DNA of 64,000 bases. Source: JAWXBK01 sp040878185. Its GTDB lineage: Bacteria > Pseudomonadota > Alphaproteobacteria > Dongiales > Dongiaceae. Shown one piece after another: positions 9,129-18,819 of this stretch. Where the stretch lies: positions 13,558 to 77,557 of the forward strand of contig JBBDMS010000045.1 in NCBI GenBank assembly GCA_040878185.1, written 5' to 3'. Positions within the stretch are counted from its first letter, which is position 1, and every line of letters begins with the position of its first letter. The position numbers and the translations under genes were made by a program. The notes beneath the pieces were generated by a model that was not told where the DNA came from, ran no database searches, and worked only from the letters and a program-made list of their open reading frames with translations.

Positions 9129-11509
9129 CGCGACGCCGCCGCATTCTGCTCTGGTCCCTTGTCGGGTTCATTCTGCTGCTGGGCGCTCTTGCCGCCACGG
9201 GATATCTCTGGCTTCGCACTTCGCTGCCGCAGACCGAAGGCGAAATCGCACTCACCGGGATCGGGGCGCCGGTCTCGATCGGGCGCGACGCGCACGGCAT
9301 CGTCACGATCCGCGCCGCCAACGATGAAGATGCCTATTTCGCGCTCGGTTTCGCCCATGCGCAGGATCGCCTCTTCCAGATGGAGTTCACGCGCCGGCTC
9401 GGTTCGGGACGGCTCTCGGAAGTGCTCGGCACGGCGACGCTCGAGACCGACCGTTTCATGCGCACGATGGGCTTCCGGCGTCTGGCCGAAGCGCAGCTTC
9501 CCCTGCTCTCGCCCGGCCTGCGCGACGCGCTCGACGCCTACACGAACGGCGTGAACGCCTATCTGGAAAGCCATGACGGCGCCTGGCCGCCGGAGTTCCA
9601 CGCGCTGTTTCTCGAACCCGAGCCCTGGCAGCCGGCGGACTCGCTGATCTGGGGCCGCCTCATGGCGCTGCAGTTAAGCGACAACTGGCGCAGCGAATAT
9701 CTGCGCGCCGGTCTCGCCGCGATCCTGTCCGCCGAACAGCTCGAGTATCTCTGGCCGGCGATGGAACGCGATCAGGCATCGCTCCCCGCCGGACACGAGA
9801 TAGAACGGGCGGCGATCGAACCCGTCCCCGCTTTGCCCTTCGGCATGGAGATGCTGTCGGGTGCCTCGAACGCCTGGGCCGTAGCACCCGCGCGCAGCGC
9901 CAGCGGCGGCGCGCTGCTGGCCGGCGATCCGCATCTCGGTCTGCAGCTTCCCATTCAATGGTATCTCGTCCGGATCGAGACCCCTGACCGGACGATGGAA
10001 GGCGTGACCGCGCCCGGCGTGCCGCTCATCGTGATCGGTCACAACGATCATGTCGCTTGGAGTTTCACGACGACCCATGGCGACAATCAGGATCTCTTTC
10101 TGGAAACCATCGACCCGGCCGATCCCGCGCAATATCTGACGCCGGAGGGCCCGCAGCCGTTCGAGATTCGCGACGAGATCATCCGCACCCGCGGCGACGA
10201 CGTGGCGCTGGTCGTGCGCAGCACGCGGCACGGTCCCGTTCTTTCCGATATCGGCATCGCGGAGGAACTGGCCGACGACGACACCGCGGTGGCGCTCGCC
10301 TGGGCCTGTCTCGAAGCCGACGATCATACGCCCGAGGCGCTTTTCCGCATGAACCGCGCGACCGACGCGCGCGCCTTCCGCGCGGCACTCGATCTCTTTC
10401 ATTGTCCGCTGCAGAACATCGTCTATGCCGACAGCGCCGGCACGATCGGATTTGCTACCGCCGGCCGCATGCCGGTCCGCGCGGCGCTGTCCGCCGGCAG
10501 CCAGATGCCGGCCGACGGCGCATCCGGCGAATTCGACTGGCTCGGCTATCTCGATGCCGCCGACCTGCCGCAATATGTGGACCCGGCGCGCGGCTGGATC
10601 GCGACCGCCAATAACCGCATCGTCGATGACGTCTATCCGCATTTCATCGCCGCGCGCTGGGATGCGTCCTATCGCGTCGACCGGATCGACCAGGTTCTGG
10701 CAGAAAATATCCGTTTCACCATCGACGACATGTCGATCCTGCAGCAGGACACGCTCTCGCTGGCGAGCCGCGCGCTGCTGCCGGTCATGCTCGACCGGCT
10801 CGGCGCGACCGGCGAGAGCGATACCGAGATCGCCGCGTTCGATCTGCTGAAGGCCTGGGACGGGCGCGTCGATCGCGACCTTGCCGCGCCGCTGGTCTTT
10901 CATGCCTGGACCGCCGCCGCACAGCATGCCGTCTTCGGCGACGATCTGGGCCCGCTATACGAGGATTACGCCTGGTGGAACGTGCCGCTGATGCTGCGGC
11001 TGCTCGACGGCAGCGAAGCGTCCGAAGCCTGGTGCGACGACATCGCAACGGAAGCGACCGAAACCTGTGCCGATGCATTTAGCGCCGCCTGGCGGAGCAG
11101 CATCGCGACGCTCGCCGATGCCTATGGCGACGATCCGTCGCGCTGGCAATGGGGCGACGCCCATCAGGTGCGCTTCGCGCATCCCGTCTGGGCGCGCGTG
11201 CCGCTGGTCGGCGGCTGGCTCACGACGTGGATCGCAACGCCCGGCGATCAATACACGATCAATCGCGGCACGGCCGCCGTTCTCGGCAATGACGGACGCT
11301 TCCCGCATCTTCAGGGAGCCGGCCTGCGGTTTGCGATCGATCTCGCCGATCCGGCCGGCGCGCGTTTCATGATTGCGGGCGGCCAGTCCGGCAACATCTT
11401 CTCGCCGCATTACGCCGATCTGATCGGCTTGTGGCGGGACGGCAGCTTTCTCTCTATCGTTGCAGATCCGGATTCGGTTCTCACCCTCACCCCCGCCTTG
11501 CATGACTGA
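9125..11509 (+). CDS. Penicillin acylase (S45, Ntn-hydrolase) family protein
   Basis: 794 residues from a GTG that overlaps the preceding stop (GTGA). There is one N-terminal membrane anchor at about residues 8-28. The A-chain ends at LSGASNAWAVAP; autocleavage before Ser248 would create the N-terminal nucleophile of the B-chain, as in this family. Later conserved parts are GHNDHVAWSFTTTHGDNQD and ATANNRI. These periplasmic enzymes hydrolyse amides, including beta-lactam side chains, acyl-homoserine lactones and other acyl-amines. The natural substrate here is unknown. Confidence 0.9.
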   Translation: MTRRRRILLWSLVGFILLLGALAATGYLWLRTSLPQTEGEIALTGIGAPVSIGRDAHGIVTIRAANDEDAYFALGFAHAQDRLFQMEFTRRLGSGRLSEVLGTATLETDRFMRTMGFRRLAEAQLPLLSPGLRDALDAYTNGVNAYLESHDGAWPPEFHALFLEPEPWQPADSLIWGRLMALQLSDNWRSEYLRAGLAAILSAEQLEYLWPAMERDQASLPAGHEIERAAIEPVPALPFGMEMLSGASNAWAVAPARSASGGALLAGDPHLGLQLPIQWYLVRIETPDRTMEGVTAPGVPLIVIGHNDHVAWSFTTTHGDNQDLFLETIDPADPAQYLTPEGPQPFEIRDEIIRTRGDDVALVVRSTRHGPVLSDIGIAEELADDDTAVALAWACLEADDHTPEALFRMNRATDARAFRAALDLFHCPLQNIVYADSAGTIGFATAGRMPVRAALSAGSQMPADGASGEFDWLGYLDAADLPQYVDPARGWIATANNRIVDDVYPHFIAARWDASYRVDRIDQVLAENIRFTIDDMSILQQDTLSLASRALLPVMLDRLGATGESDTEIAAFDLLKAWDGRVDRDLAAPLVFHAWTAAAQHAVFGDDLGPLYEDYAWWNVPLMLRLLDGSEASEAWCDDIATEATETCADAFSAAWRSSIATLADAYGDDPSRWQWGDAHQVRFAHPVWARVPLVGGWLTTWIATPGDQYTINRGTAAVLGNDGRFPHLQGAGLRFAIDLADPAGARFMIAGGQSGNIFSPHYADLIGLWRDGSFLSIVADPDSVLTLTPALHD

Positions 11510-12737
11510 CCAGGATCTCCCGGTTTCGCTCGACGACATCCGCGCCGCCGCCGCCCGCATCGCCGGGCAGGTCGTCCGCACGCCATTGGTCCGCAGTCCG
11601 CGGCTCGCCGAGATCACCGGCGCCGCCGAAGTCTGGCTCAAGCTCGAGAACCAGCAGTTCACCGGCTCGTTCAAGGATCGCGGTGCGCTCAACAAGCTTC
11701 TCGGGCTCGACGAGGCGGCACGGCGCGGCGGCGTCATCGCGATGTCGGCCGGCAATCATGCCCAGGGCGTCGCCTATCACGCCAAGCGCCTCGGCATACC
11801 CGCGACGATCGTGATGCCGCGCGGTACGCCCTTCATCAAGGTCGAGCGCACCCGCAGCTTCGGCGCGCGCGTCGAGATCGAGGGCGACAGCATCGACTCG
11901 GCCGCAATCTATGCGCGCGAGGTGGCCGATCGCGAGGGCCTCGTCTTCGTCCATCCCTACGACGACGCAGCCATTGTCGCGGGCCAGGGCACGATCGGCG
12001 TCGAGATGCTCGAGGATTGTCCGTCGCTGGAAGACGTCGTGGTGCCGATCGGCGGCGGCGGTATTCTCTCCGGCATCGCGATTGCGGTGAAATCGCTCAA
12101 CCCCGCGATCGAGATGCTGGGCGTCGAGGCCGAGCTTTATCCCTCGATGCAGGATGCGATTGCCAACAACGCGCCGAGTTCGGGCGGGCAGACGATCGCC
12201 GAAGGCATCGCCGTCAAGTCGCCGGGCGCGATGACCCGTGCCATCATCGAGCGTCTCGTCGGCAACATTCTGCTGGCGAGCGAAGACAATCTCGAACGCG
12301 CCATCCAGCTTCTGGTCGAGGTACAAAAACTGGTCGCCGAGGGCGCCGGTGGCGCCGGGCTCGCCGCGATGCTGCAGCATCCGCGCCGCTTCACCGGCCG
12401 GCGCGTCGGCATCGTGATCTGCGGCGGCAATATCGACGTGCGCATGCTGGCGCAGGTGCTGATGCGCGGTCTGGTGAAGGACGGCCGCGTTGCGACGCTG
12501 CGTATCGAGATTTCGGATTCGCCGGGCGTGCTCGCGGACCTCGCGCGCATCATCGGCGATGCCGGCGGCAACATCATCGAGATCTATCATCAGCGCATGT
12601 TCTACGACCTGCCGGTCAAGCGCGCCGATGTGGATGCGATGATCGAGACCCGCAACGAAAGCCATGTCCGCGAGATCATCGAGAAGCTGACCCGGTCGGG
12701 CATGCCGACCCGCCTCCTGAGCAGCCGCTCGGTCTGA
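11502..12737 (+). CDS. Threonine ammonia-lyase (dehydratase) with C-terminal ACT domain
   Basis: 411 residues. The PLP lysine is Lys58 in TGSFKDRGA. Phosphate binding is provided by the SAGNHAQGVAYHA and GGGGILSG loops. Residues from about 335 (ATLRIEISDSPGVLADLARIIG) form an ACT domain, as in the shorter TdcB-like biosynthetic or catabolic threonine dehydratases. It deaminates threonine (and probably serine) to the 2-oxo acid. The start overlaps the previous gene by 8 bp, which places it in an operon with the CoA transferase and acylase genes. Confidence 0.9.
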   Translation: MTDQDLPVSLDDIRAAAARIAGQVVRTPLVRSPRLAEITGAAEVWLKLENQQFTGSFKDRGALNKLLGLDEAARRGGVIAMSAGNHAQGVAYHAKRLGIPATIVMPRGTPFIKVERTRSFGARVEIEGDSIDSAAIYAREVADREGLVFVHPYDDAAIVAGQGTIGVEMLEDCPSLEDVVVPIGGGGILSGIAIAVKSLNPAIEMLGVEAELYPSMQDAIANNAPSSGGQTIAEGIAVKSPGAMTRAIIERLVGNILLASEDNLERAIQLLVEVQKLVAEGAGGAGLAAMLQHPRRFTGRRVGIVICGGNIDVRMLAQVLMRGLVKDGRVATLRIEISDSPGVLADLARIIGDAGGNIIEIYHQRMFYDLPVKRADVDAMIETRNESHVREIIEKLTRSGMPTRLLSSRSV

Positions 12738-12812
12738 GGGTTTTCCGTCGGACATCTTGTCGCGGCGGACCCCAGCGCCCATCTTCCTGCGGTCCAGAAA
12801 GGGAGGACCCCC

Positions 12813-13346
12813 TTGCCGCAGCTACCCGCCTTGCGCCCCGACGACGCGCCCTGGCACGAGACCCCGCCCGAACCGCAGACGGCCCCGGCTCTTTATGCCG
12901 GCGTCCGCACGCGCCGCGTCTTCGGCCATCTGGTCGACCTGACGATCGTCGGCATCATGCTGGCTGTCGTCTGGGTCGTCATGCTGGCGGCGGGCATCGT
13001 CACGCTCGGCCTCGCCTGGGCGCTCATGGGACCGGTGATGGCAGCGATTCCCATCCTCTACTACACGCTCACGATCGGCGGATCGCGGTCGTCCACGCTC
13101 GGCATGCGCATGCTCGATGTGCAGGTGCGGTCATGGACCGGCGAGCGGCCGGGCTATCTCCAGGCGTTTCTGATGACCGTCATCTTCCTGGTAACCGTCT
13201 GGTCGACCGCGTTGCTGATCCTGCTGGTATCCCTGTTCGACCGGCGCGGCCGGACGCTGCACGACATTCTCTCGGCGACGATCGTCGTGCGCTCGTCCGC
13301 GCTCGCACAGTCTTTCGCTCAGGTCAGCGTGGCCGCCACAAGCTGA
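12813..13346 (+). CDS. RDD-family small membrane protein
   Basis: 177 residues from a TTG preceded by GGGAGGA at the right distance. The RDD domain starts near residue 33 (YAGVRTRRVFGHLVDLTIVG) and has three hydrophobic segments; a SRSSTLGMRMLDVQV loop is typical. Function of RDD proteins is poorly known (some relate to ion or proton exchange). It overlaps the convergent sulfotransferase gene by 23 bp at the 3' ends. Confidence 0.85.
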   Translation: MPQLPALRPDDAPWHETPPEPQTAPALYAGVRTRRVFGHLVDLTIVGIMLAVVWVVMLAAGIVTLGLAWALMGPVMAAIPILYYTLTIGGSRSSTLGMRMLDVQVRSWTGERPGYLQAFLMTVIFLVTVWSTALLILLVSLFDRRGRTLHDILSATIVVRSSALAQSFAQVSVAATS

Positions 13347-14247
13347 GGTCGCGCTCCAGCAGCCGTTCCATCCGGTCGATCTCGTCGCGGAAATATTTCT
13401 CGTAGAGCGTTATCCGAAGCTCGGGCGCGAGCTTGCGCGTCATCGCCTTCTGCAGTCGCTCATAGTACCGCCGGGTCGCGGTCGAGGGCCGGCGGATCAC
13501 GCGGTTCGCACCCTTGATATGCGCGTTCACGACGATCGATCCGACCGGCGCCGGCTTTCTATTGTCCGGATTGAGAACCGTCTCGCCGCGTTTCACGAAA
13601 ATGATGTCCGGTGCCGGCAATCGCGTATCGGGAATATTGAGATTGACCTCGAACGCCGGATCGACGCCGAGAAATTCGAACATGCGTGCCGCGGTTTTCT
13701 TCAGCGCCCGCTTGCCGCCGTGCAGATCCTCTTCGAGAATGAGGAACCGCATCTGCTCGCGTGGATAGAGCGCCAGAAACGTCTCGATCTGTTCCGTGTA
13801 CAGTCCGCCCTTCACGTAGGCGCGCCGCTGGTTGAGATACCAGCGGCGGGCGAGCCGCGTCGGCTCGATTTCGACCGCGCGCTCGAAGCTTTCGGATTCC
13901 TCGGTCATACGCATGCACTGCAGATAATGCGAGAACGCGCGCGTCGTCGGGTCGCGCAGGCAGAAGATGAATTTGACTTCGTCGCCCAGCAGCGAGCGGA
14001 TCCGCGGTGCGGCGGCGGCGAACCGCATATATTCCGGCGTCGCCTCGCCGATCGCCTTCTGCCCGTGATAGCCGGCCGACATTTGCCACTCGTAATAGGC
14101 CGGCAGCCGGCGGTCGAAGTTGCGGGTGAAGTATTGCAGCTCCTTGATTGCCGGCATGTGGATGTCGCGATGCTGCTTCAGCAGCCGGAAAAGCGGCGTG
14201 GTGCCGCCTTTCTCCGCGCCCGGGATAATGAAATTCGGCAGCACCAT
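13324..14247 (-). CDS. Sulfotransferase-domain protein
   Basis: 307 residues. The 5'-phosphosulfate-binding loop is seen as IIPGAEKGGTTPLFRLL near the N-terminus, and the 3'-phosphate-binding segment as CLRDPTTRAFSHYL near residue 97. These enzymes move sulfate from PAPS to an acceptor, often a carbohydrate, lipid or peptide. The acceptor cannot be inferred. It is single and convergent with the RDD gene. Confidence 0.87.
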   Translation of the reverse strand: MVLPNFIIPGAEKGGTTPLFRLLKQHRDIHMPAIKELQYFTRNFDRRLPAYYEWQMSAGYHGQKAIGEATPEYMRFAAAAPRIRSLLGDEVKFIFCLRDPTTRAFSHYLQCMRMTEESESFERAVEIEPTRLARRWYLNQRRAYVKGGLYTEQIETFLALYPREQMRFLILEEDLHGGKRALKKTAARMFEFLGVDPAFEVNLNIPDTRLPAPDIIFVKRGETVLNPDNRKPAPVGSIVVNAHIKGANRVIRRPSTATRRYYERLQKAMTRKLAPELRITLYEKYFRDEIDRMERLLERDLSLWRPR

Positions 14248-14410
14248 TTTCGACCCCCGCGCAAGCCGCGCCGCCGGCCCGACTGTTCCTCGAATCGCCG
14301 GCTAGGATGCCGCAAATCGGCGGCGCGTAACAGGTTTGTCATGGATCGGCCGGGCCGGATCGGGTCATAATGCCGGCCAACGCGCACGACGGAGATATCG
14401 ACCGGCCACC

Positions 14411-15184
14411 ATGACTGTCAGCACCCGAACCCAGCCGCTTCCCTTCCTGGTCACGACCGAGATGCCATGCCCCTATCTCCCGGGCCGCATGGAACGCAAG
14501 GTCGTCACCGAGCTGGTCGGGCCGCGCGCGGTCGAGACATACGAGACATTGTCGCGCGCCGGGTTTCGCCGCAGCCACACGATCGCCTATCGGCCCGCCT
14601 GTCGCGGCTGCTCCGCCTGCGTGCCGGTGCGCGTGCGCGTCGCGGATTTCGAACCCGGCCGCACCTTGCGCCGCATCGCGCGCCGCAACGAGGACCTGAC
14701 GCCAAGCTTTGTGCCCGCGCGCGGCACGCTCGAGCAGTTCCAGCTCTTCAGCCATTATCTCGAGAACCGCCACGGCGAAGGCGAAATGGCCGGGATGAAT
14801 TTCGAAGAGTACCGCGCCATGATGGAATCGAGTCCGATCCCGACCGAAATCATGGAGCTGCGCGATCGGGCCGGTCAGCTCCGCGCCTGCTGCCTCGTCG
14901 ATGTTTCGAAGGACGGTCTCTCGGCGGTCTACAGCTTTTTCGATACGGCCGATCGTGCGCGCGGGCTCGGCAACTATGTCGTCATGCGGCTGATCGGCGA
15001 GGGCGCGCGACGCGGCCTGCCTTATACCTATCTCGGATACTGGATCGCGAACTGCCGCAAGATGAGCTACAAGACGCGCTTCCGGCCGCTCGAGGGGTTC
15101 ACGCCGGACGGCTGGCAGACCCTGCCGCCGAACCCGATGGCGGCGCCGTCTTCGCGCTTGTCCACGCCGCCGATCGACCGCTAA
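14411..15184 (+). CDS. bpt: Aspartate/glutamate leucyltransferase (bacterial arginyltransferase homologue)
   Basis: 257 residues; the ATG at 14411 gives the family-typical start. Bpt transfers leucine from Leu-tRNA to proteins with N-terminal Asp or Glu, marking them for ClpS/ClpAP. Characteristic parts are PCPYLPGRMERKVVTEL, the cysteine-rich GFRRSHTIAYRPACRGCSAC and the C-terminal GYWIANCRKMSYKTRFRPLE. It stands alone between the sulfotransferase and the TRAP binding protein. Confidence 0.94.
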   Translation: MTVSTRTQPLPFLVTTEMPCPYLPGRMERKVVTELVGPRAVETYETLSRAGFRRSHTIAYRPACRGCSACVPVRVRVADFEPGRTLRRIARRNEDLTPSFVPARGTLEQFQLFSHYLENRHGEGEMAGMNFEEYRAMMESSPIPTEIMELRDRAGQLRACCLVDVSKDGLSAVYSFFDTADRARGLGNYVVMRLIGEGARRGLPYTYLGYWIANCRKMSYKTRFRPLEGFTPDGWQTLPPNPMAAPSSRLSTPPIDR

Positions 15185-15274
15185 CCTCAAGTATCGACGA
15201 CATAAATAGCTGCCGCGCGGCGGCAGGAGACGGACGCTCGCGGGAGCGCCGAGGGCATCAGGGAGCAGTCATCA

Positions 15275-16387
15275 ATGAAACGTCGCGAATTCCTCGCCGG
15301 CGCCGGCATCGCCGCCGGTGCGGCCGCCACATCGCTGGTATCGAGCTTTCCCAAACCGGCGCTGGCGCAGGAGCGAATCGAGTGGAAGATGGTCACGGCC
15401 TGGCCGAAGGGACTGCCCGGGCTCGATACCGGCGCGCAACGGCTCGCGACCCGGATCTCGGAATTGAGCGAGGGCCAGCTCGTCGTTCAGCTTTATTCCG
15501 GCGGCGAACTGGTGCCGCCGCTCGCCTGTTTCGATGCGGTCGCCGACGGCACCGCCGATATGGCGCATGACGCTGCCTACTATCATCTGTCGAAATCGCC
15601 GGCGACCGGCTTCTTTACGGCGGTCCCCTTCGGCATGACCGCGGCCGAACTCAACGCCTGGATTTATTACGGCGGCGGGCAGGAATTGTGGGACGAGCTG
15701 TACGAGCCGTTCGGACTCAAGGCATTTCTCGCCGGCAATACCGGCTGTCAGATGGGCGGCTGGTTCCGCGACGAGATCAACTCGGTCGCCGATTTTGCCG
15801 GCCTCAAGTTCCGCATGCCGGGCCAGGGCGGCGAAGTATTGTCGCGGCTCGGCGTCACGGTCATGACCCTTCCCGCCGGCGAGATCTTCGCCAATCTTCA
15901 GTCCGGCGCGCTCGACGGCACGGAATGGGTCGGTCCCTATAACGATCTAGCGCTCGGCTTCTACAAGGTCGTGCGGAACTATTACTGGCCCGGCTTTCAC
16001 GAGCCCGGTCCGGCGCTGCAATGCATGGTCAGCAAATCGAAGTTCGAATCGCTGCCGGAACATCTCCAGCAGATCATCGCGTCCTGCTGCAGCCAGGAGA
16101 ACGACCAGATCCACGCCGAGTTCAATGCCCGCAGCGGACCCGCCCTCGCCTCGCTGGTGAACGAGCATGGCGTGATGCTGAAGCAGTTTCCGCGCGAAGT
16201 CCTGGAAGCGTTCGGCAAGGCCTCGGGCGAGCTGATGCAGGAGGTCTACGACGACGGCGACGGGATCACGCGCAAGATCAGCGAAAGCTTCTTCAAATTC
16301 CGCCGCGATATCCGTCTGTGGACGCGCATTTCCGATCAGGCCTACACAAACGCCCGCTCGCTGCCCTTCGACTATCCGCAGGGTTGA
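15275..16387 (+). CDS. TRAP transporter solute-binding protein (DctP/TakP-type), Tat-exported
   Basis: 370 residues. The start MKRREFLAGAGIAAGAAA is a twin-arginine signal, with cleavage near PALAQ. The mature region (KMVTAWPKGLPGLDTGAQRLA, then FRMPGQGGEVLSRLGV and QSGALDGTEWVGPYNDLALG) matches DctP-family receptors of the TakP/mannitol-like group, which bind 2-oxo acids, lactate or polyols. Its membrane partners are encoded convergently on the other strand at 16446-18480, an uncommon layout. Confidence 0.92.
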   Translation: MKRREFLAGAGIAAGAAATSLVSSFPKPALAQERIEWKMVTAWPKGLPGLDTGAQRLATRISELSEGQLVVQLYSGGELVPPLACFDAVADGTADMAHDAAYYHLSKSPATGFFTAVPFGMTAAELNAWIYYGGGQELWDELYEPFGLKAFLAGNTGCQMGGWFRDEINSVADFAGLKFRMPGQGGEVLSRLGVTVMTLPAGEIFANLQSGALDGTEWVGPYNDLALGFYKVVRNYYWPGFHEPGPALQCMVSKSKFESLPEHLQQIIASCCSQENDQIHAEFNARSGPALASLVNEHGVMLKQFPREVLEAFGKASGELMQEVYDDGDGITRKISESFFKFRRDIRLWTRISDQAYTNARSLPFDYPQG

Positions 16388-16408
16388 GCGCAGGACGTCG
16401 ATCGAACC

Positions 16409-16440
16409 AGGGCCCGCCGCAGCGGCGGGCCCTTTCGTTT
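16409..16440. terminator. Bidirectional Rho-independent terminator between TRAP genes
   Basis: An 11-bp perfect stem (AGGGCCCGCCG with CGGCGGGCCCT) with a 3-nt loop is followed by TTTCGTTT on the plus strand. It lies between the convergent dctP- and dctM-like genes and probably serves both. Confidence 0.88.
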
Positions 16441-16445
16441 CGGCA

Positions 16446-17930
16446 TCACTCCGAGGGCGCCATCGGATCTTCGCCCGACAGCATGTCCTCGAGCGAACTC
16501 CCGCCCGACGATGTGCCGATACTCTCCTCGATGCCGGGCTCGCCATAGACAACGCTCGGCAGCCAGGTCGCGATCCCCGGAAACTGCCAGAGCAGCAGCA
16601 ACGCGACGAGCTGCAGCACAACGAACGGTGCCACGCCGCGATAGATCTGGACGGTCGTCACGTCCAGCGGCGCGACGCCGCGCAGATAGAAAAGCGAAAA
16701 CCCGAAGGGCGGCGTCAGAAAGCTCGTCTGCAGATTGATGCCGAACATCACGCCAAGCCAGATTGGATCGACATCGAGCCCGAGCAGCACCGGCGCTGTA
16801 ATCGGAACCACGATGAAGATGATCTCGAACGTATCGAGGAAGAATCCGAGAAAGAACGTCAGCAGCATCACGACGAGGACGGCGCCGTCGACGCCGCCGG
16901 GCATCGCGAGCAGCACGTCGCTGACGATCCTTTCGCCGCCGAGCCCGCGAAACACCAGCGAGAAGACCGAGGCGCCGAGCAGGATGACGAAGACCATGGA
17001 GCTGATCTTCATCGTGCTGCGCATCACCTCGACCAGGATCCGCAGCGAGAACTGGTGGTTCATGACCGAGAGCAGCATCGCGCCCACGGCACCGACCGAG
17101 GCCGATTCGGTCGGCGAAGCGATTCCCCCGATGATCGAGCCGAGCACGGCGACGATCAGCACGAGGGCCGGCAGCAGGGCGCGGACCACCTTGCGCGGCA
17201 GGCCGCGTCTTTGTTCCGGCGTCATGACCAGTGCCGGCGCCGATGACGGGTGGAAGGTCGCCTTCAGCACGACCCAGATCATATAGAGCGCGACCAGCAG
17301 CAGGCCCGGCAGGAACGCCCCGGCGAACAGGTCGCCGACCGATACCGGATCGGGCGCCATATTGCCCTTGCTCATCTGCGCGGCTGAATTGGCGCCCTGC
17401 AGCATGTCGCCGAGAAAGATGAGCACGGTCGAGGGCGGGACGATCTGTCCGAGCGTGCCGGAGGCGCAGATGATGCCGCAGGAGAGCTTCGGATCGTAAC
17501 CGGCCCGCATCATGGCGGGCAGGCTGAGCAGCCCCATGGTGACGACGGTCGCACCCACGATGCCGGTCGAGGCCGCCAGCAGCGCACCCACGATAATGAC
17601 CGAAATGCCGAGGCCGCCGCGCAGGGGACCAAACAACTGGGCCATTGTTTCGAGCAGTTGCTCGGCGATCTTCGATCGCTCGAGCATCACACCCATGAAG
17701 ATGAACAAGGGCACCGCGACCAGCACCTCGTTCACCATGACGCCGAAATAGCGCGAGGCGAGACCGGTGAAGAGCGAGAAATCGAACACGCCGAGGAAGT
17801 AGCCGAGCGTCGCGAAGAAGAGACCGATCCCGGCCAAGGTGAAGGCGACCGGATAGCCGATCAGCACGCCGAGGATGGTCGCCGCGAACATCGCGAGCGC
17901 GAGGATTTCGCCGATCGGCACCCCTTCCAT
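16446..17930 (-). CDS. TRAP transporter large permease (DctM/TakM-type)
   Basis: 494 residues from the ATG at 17930, placed 1 bp after the DctQ stop. It is a highly hydrophobic protein with about 12 membrane segments and the DctM-typical stretches GALLAASTGIVGATVVTMG, CASGTLGQIVPPSTVLIFLGD and ASPTESASVGAVGA. It is the ion-coupled translocating subunit working with DctQ and the periplasmic receptor at 15275. The C-terminus carries an acidic, Ser-rich tail of about 30 residues. Confidence 0.93.
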   Translation of the reverse strand: MEGVPIGEILALAMFAATILGVLIGYPVAFTLAGIGLFFATLGYFLGVFDFSLFTGLASRYFGVMVNEVLVAVPLFIFMGVMLERSKIAEQLLETMAQLFGPLRGGLGISVIIVGALLAASTGIVGATVVTMGLLSLPAMMRAGYDPKLSCGIICASGTLGQIVPPSTVLIFLGDMLQGANSAAQMSKGNMAPDPVSVGDLFAGAFLPGLLLVALYMIWVVLKATFHPSSAPALVMTPEQRRGLPRKVVRALLPALVLIVAVLGSIIGGIASPTESASVGAVGAMLLSVMNHQFSLRILVEVMRSTMKISSMVFVILLGASVFSLVFRGLGGERIVSDVLLAMPGGVDGAVLVVMLLTFFLGFFLDTFEIIFIVVPITAPVLLGLDVDPIWLGVMFGINLQTSFLTPPFGFSLFYLRGVAPLDVTTVQIYRGVAPFVVLQLVALLLLWQFPGIATWLPSVVYGEPGIEESIGTSSGGSSLEDMLSGEDPMAPSE

Positions 17931-17931
17931 C

Positions 17932-18480
17932 TCAGAGCGGCTCCTGACCGGGATCGCGCACCGGCGCGAACTCCGGCCGCCCACACAGCACCAGCAGCGA
18001 GCGGCAGAAGAACGCCACGGCCTGGATCGCGATCACGGCGGCGAACAGCACGATGGCGGATTTGAGGATGAAATAGCCCTGGCAGCCACCCGCCTGCCCC
18101 GATGCCTCGAACAGGCTCCAGGACCGCGCGAGGAACGGCCAGCCGAACCAGACCAGCACAAAGAGCCAGGGTGCGAGAAAGAAGACGGTGCCGAAAAGAT
18201 CGATCCAGGCGCGCCGCCGCACGCTCATTCTGACATACAGGATATCGACCCGGACGTGACCGCCATGCATGAGCGTGTAGCCGGCGCCCAGCATGAACAC
18301 GAGCGCATGCTGCCAGACATAGAGCTCCTGCAGGCAGATCGAGCCGACCGAAAAGACGTAGCGCAGCACGACCACCGCGAAGCAAACGAGCACCGTGCCC
18401 AATGTCAGCCACGACACCAGACGCCCGAACTGTTCGGTGAATCCGTCGATCGCCCGAATGAGGGCCGGCAATCGCTGCAT
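17932..18480 (-). CDS. TRAP transporter small permease (DctQ/TakQ-type)
   Basis: 182 residues with four predicted membrane segments. The conserved SICLQELYVWQHALVFMLGAGYTLMHGGHVRVDI-type block of TakQ-like proteins is present. It pairs with the large permease immediately downstream (1-bp spacing). Substrate is unknown; by class 2-oxo acids, lactate or mannitol are likely options. Confidence 0.9.
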   Translation of the reverse strand: MQRLPALIRAIDGFTEQFGRLVSWLTLGTVLVCFAVVVLRYVFSVGSICLQELYVWQHALVFMLGAGYTLMHGGHVRVDILYVRMSVRRRAWIDLFGTVFFLAPWLFVLVWFGWPFLARSWSLFEASGQAGGCQGYFILKSAIVLFAAVIAIQAVAFFCRSLLVLCGRPEFAPVRDPGQEPL

Positions 18481-18648
18481 GCTGCCGTGGCCCCTTGTTC
18501 GATTCGCTTTCGTCCCGGCGCGGACAGTGTTGCCGGTTCGTTGTGCGCTCGCAAGAGCGGCAATCGCTGTCCGCCCGGCCAGCTTGCCCCGCCGCCGGGA
18601 TGATGGTTAGGTTGACGGCGTCCGCCCGCGACAGGCCGGAGAAACGCC

Positions 18649-18819
18649 GTGCAGCAGGTAACCGTCGCCTCGACACAGTTCGCCTGTGGCCCCGACCACG
18701 CACGCAACATCGCGACCGCGGAACGGCTCGAGCGTGCCGCCTGGGGCTTCTTCCGCGACCGCCGGCCGGAACTCTATACCAGCCTGCTCACCCTCGACGG
18801 CGCACACTGGGTGGAATGA
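18649..18819 (+). pseudogene. Internally deleted N-carbamoylputrescine amidase gene (aguB remnant), in-frame 56 codons
   Basis: A GTG preceded by GGAGAAA opens a 56-residue frame. Residues 1-27 (VQQVTVASTQFACGPDH, then ARNIATAERL) are the N-terminus of the nitrilase-family enzyme AguB. Residues 28-53 (ERAAWGFFRDRRPELY, then TSLLTLDG) are its extreme C-terminus. The roughly 230 residues between them, with the Glu-Lys-Cys catalytic triad, are absent, so it cannot be active. The deletion keeps the frame, and the stop overlaps the start of the next gene (ATGA). The identification relies on memory of AguB sequences. Confidence 0.75.
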
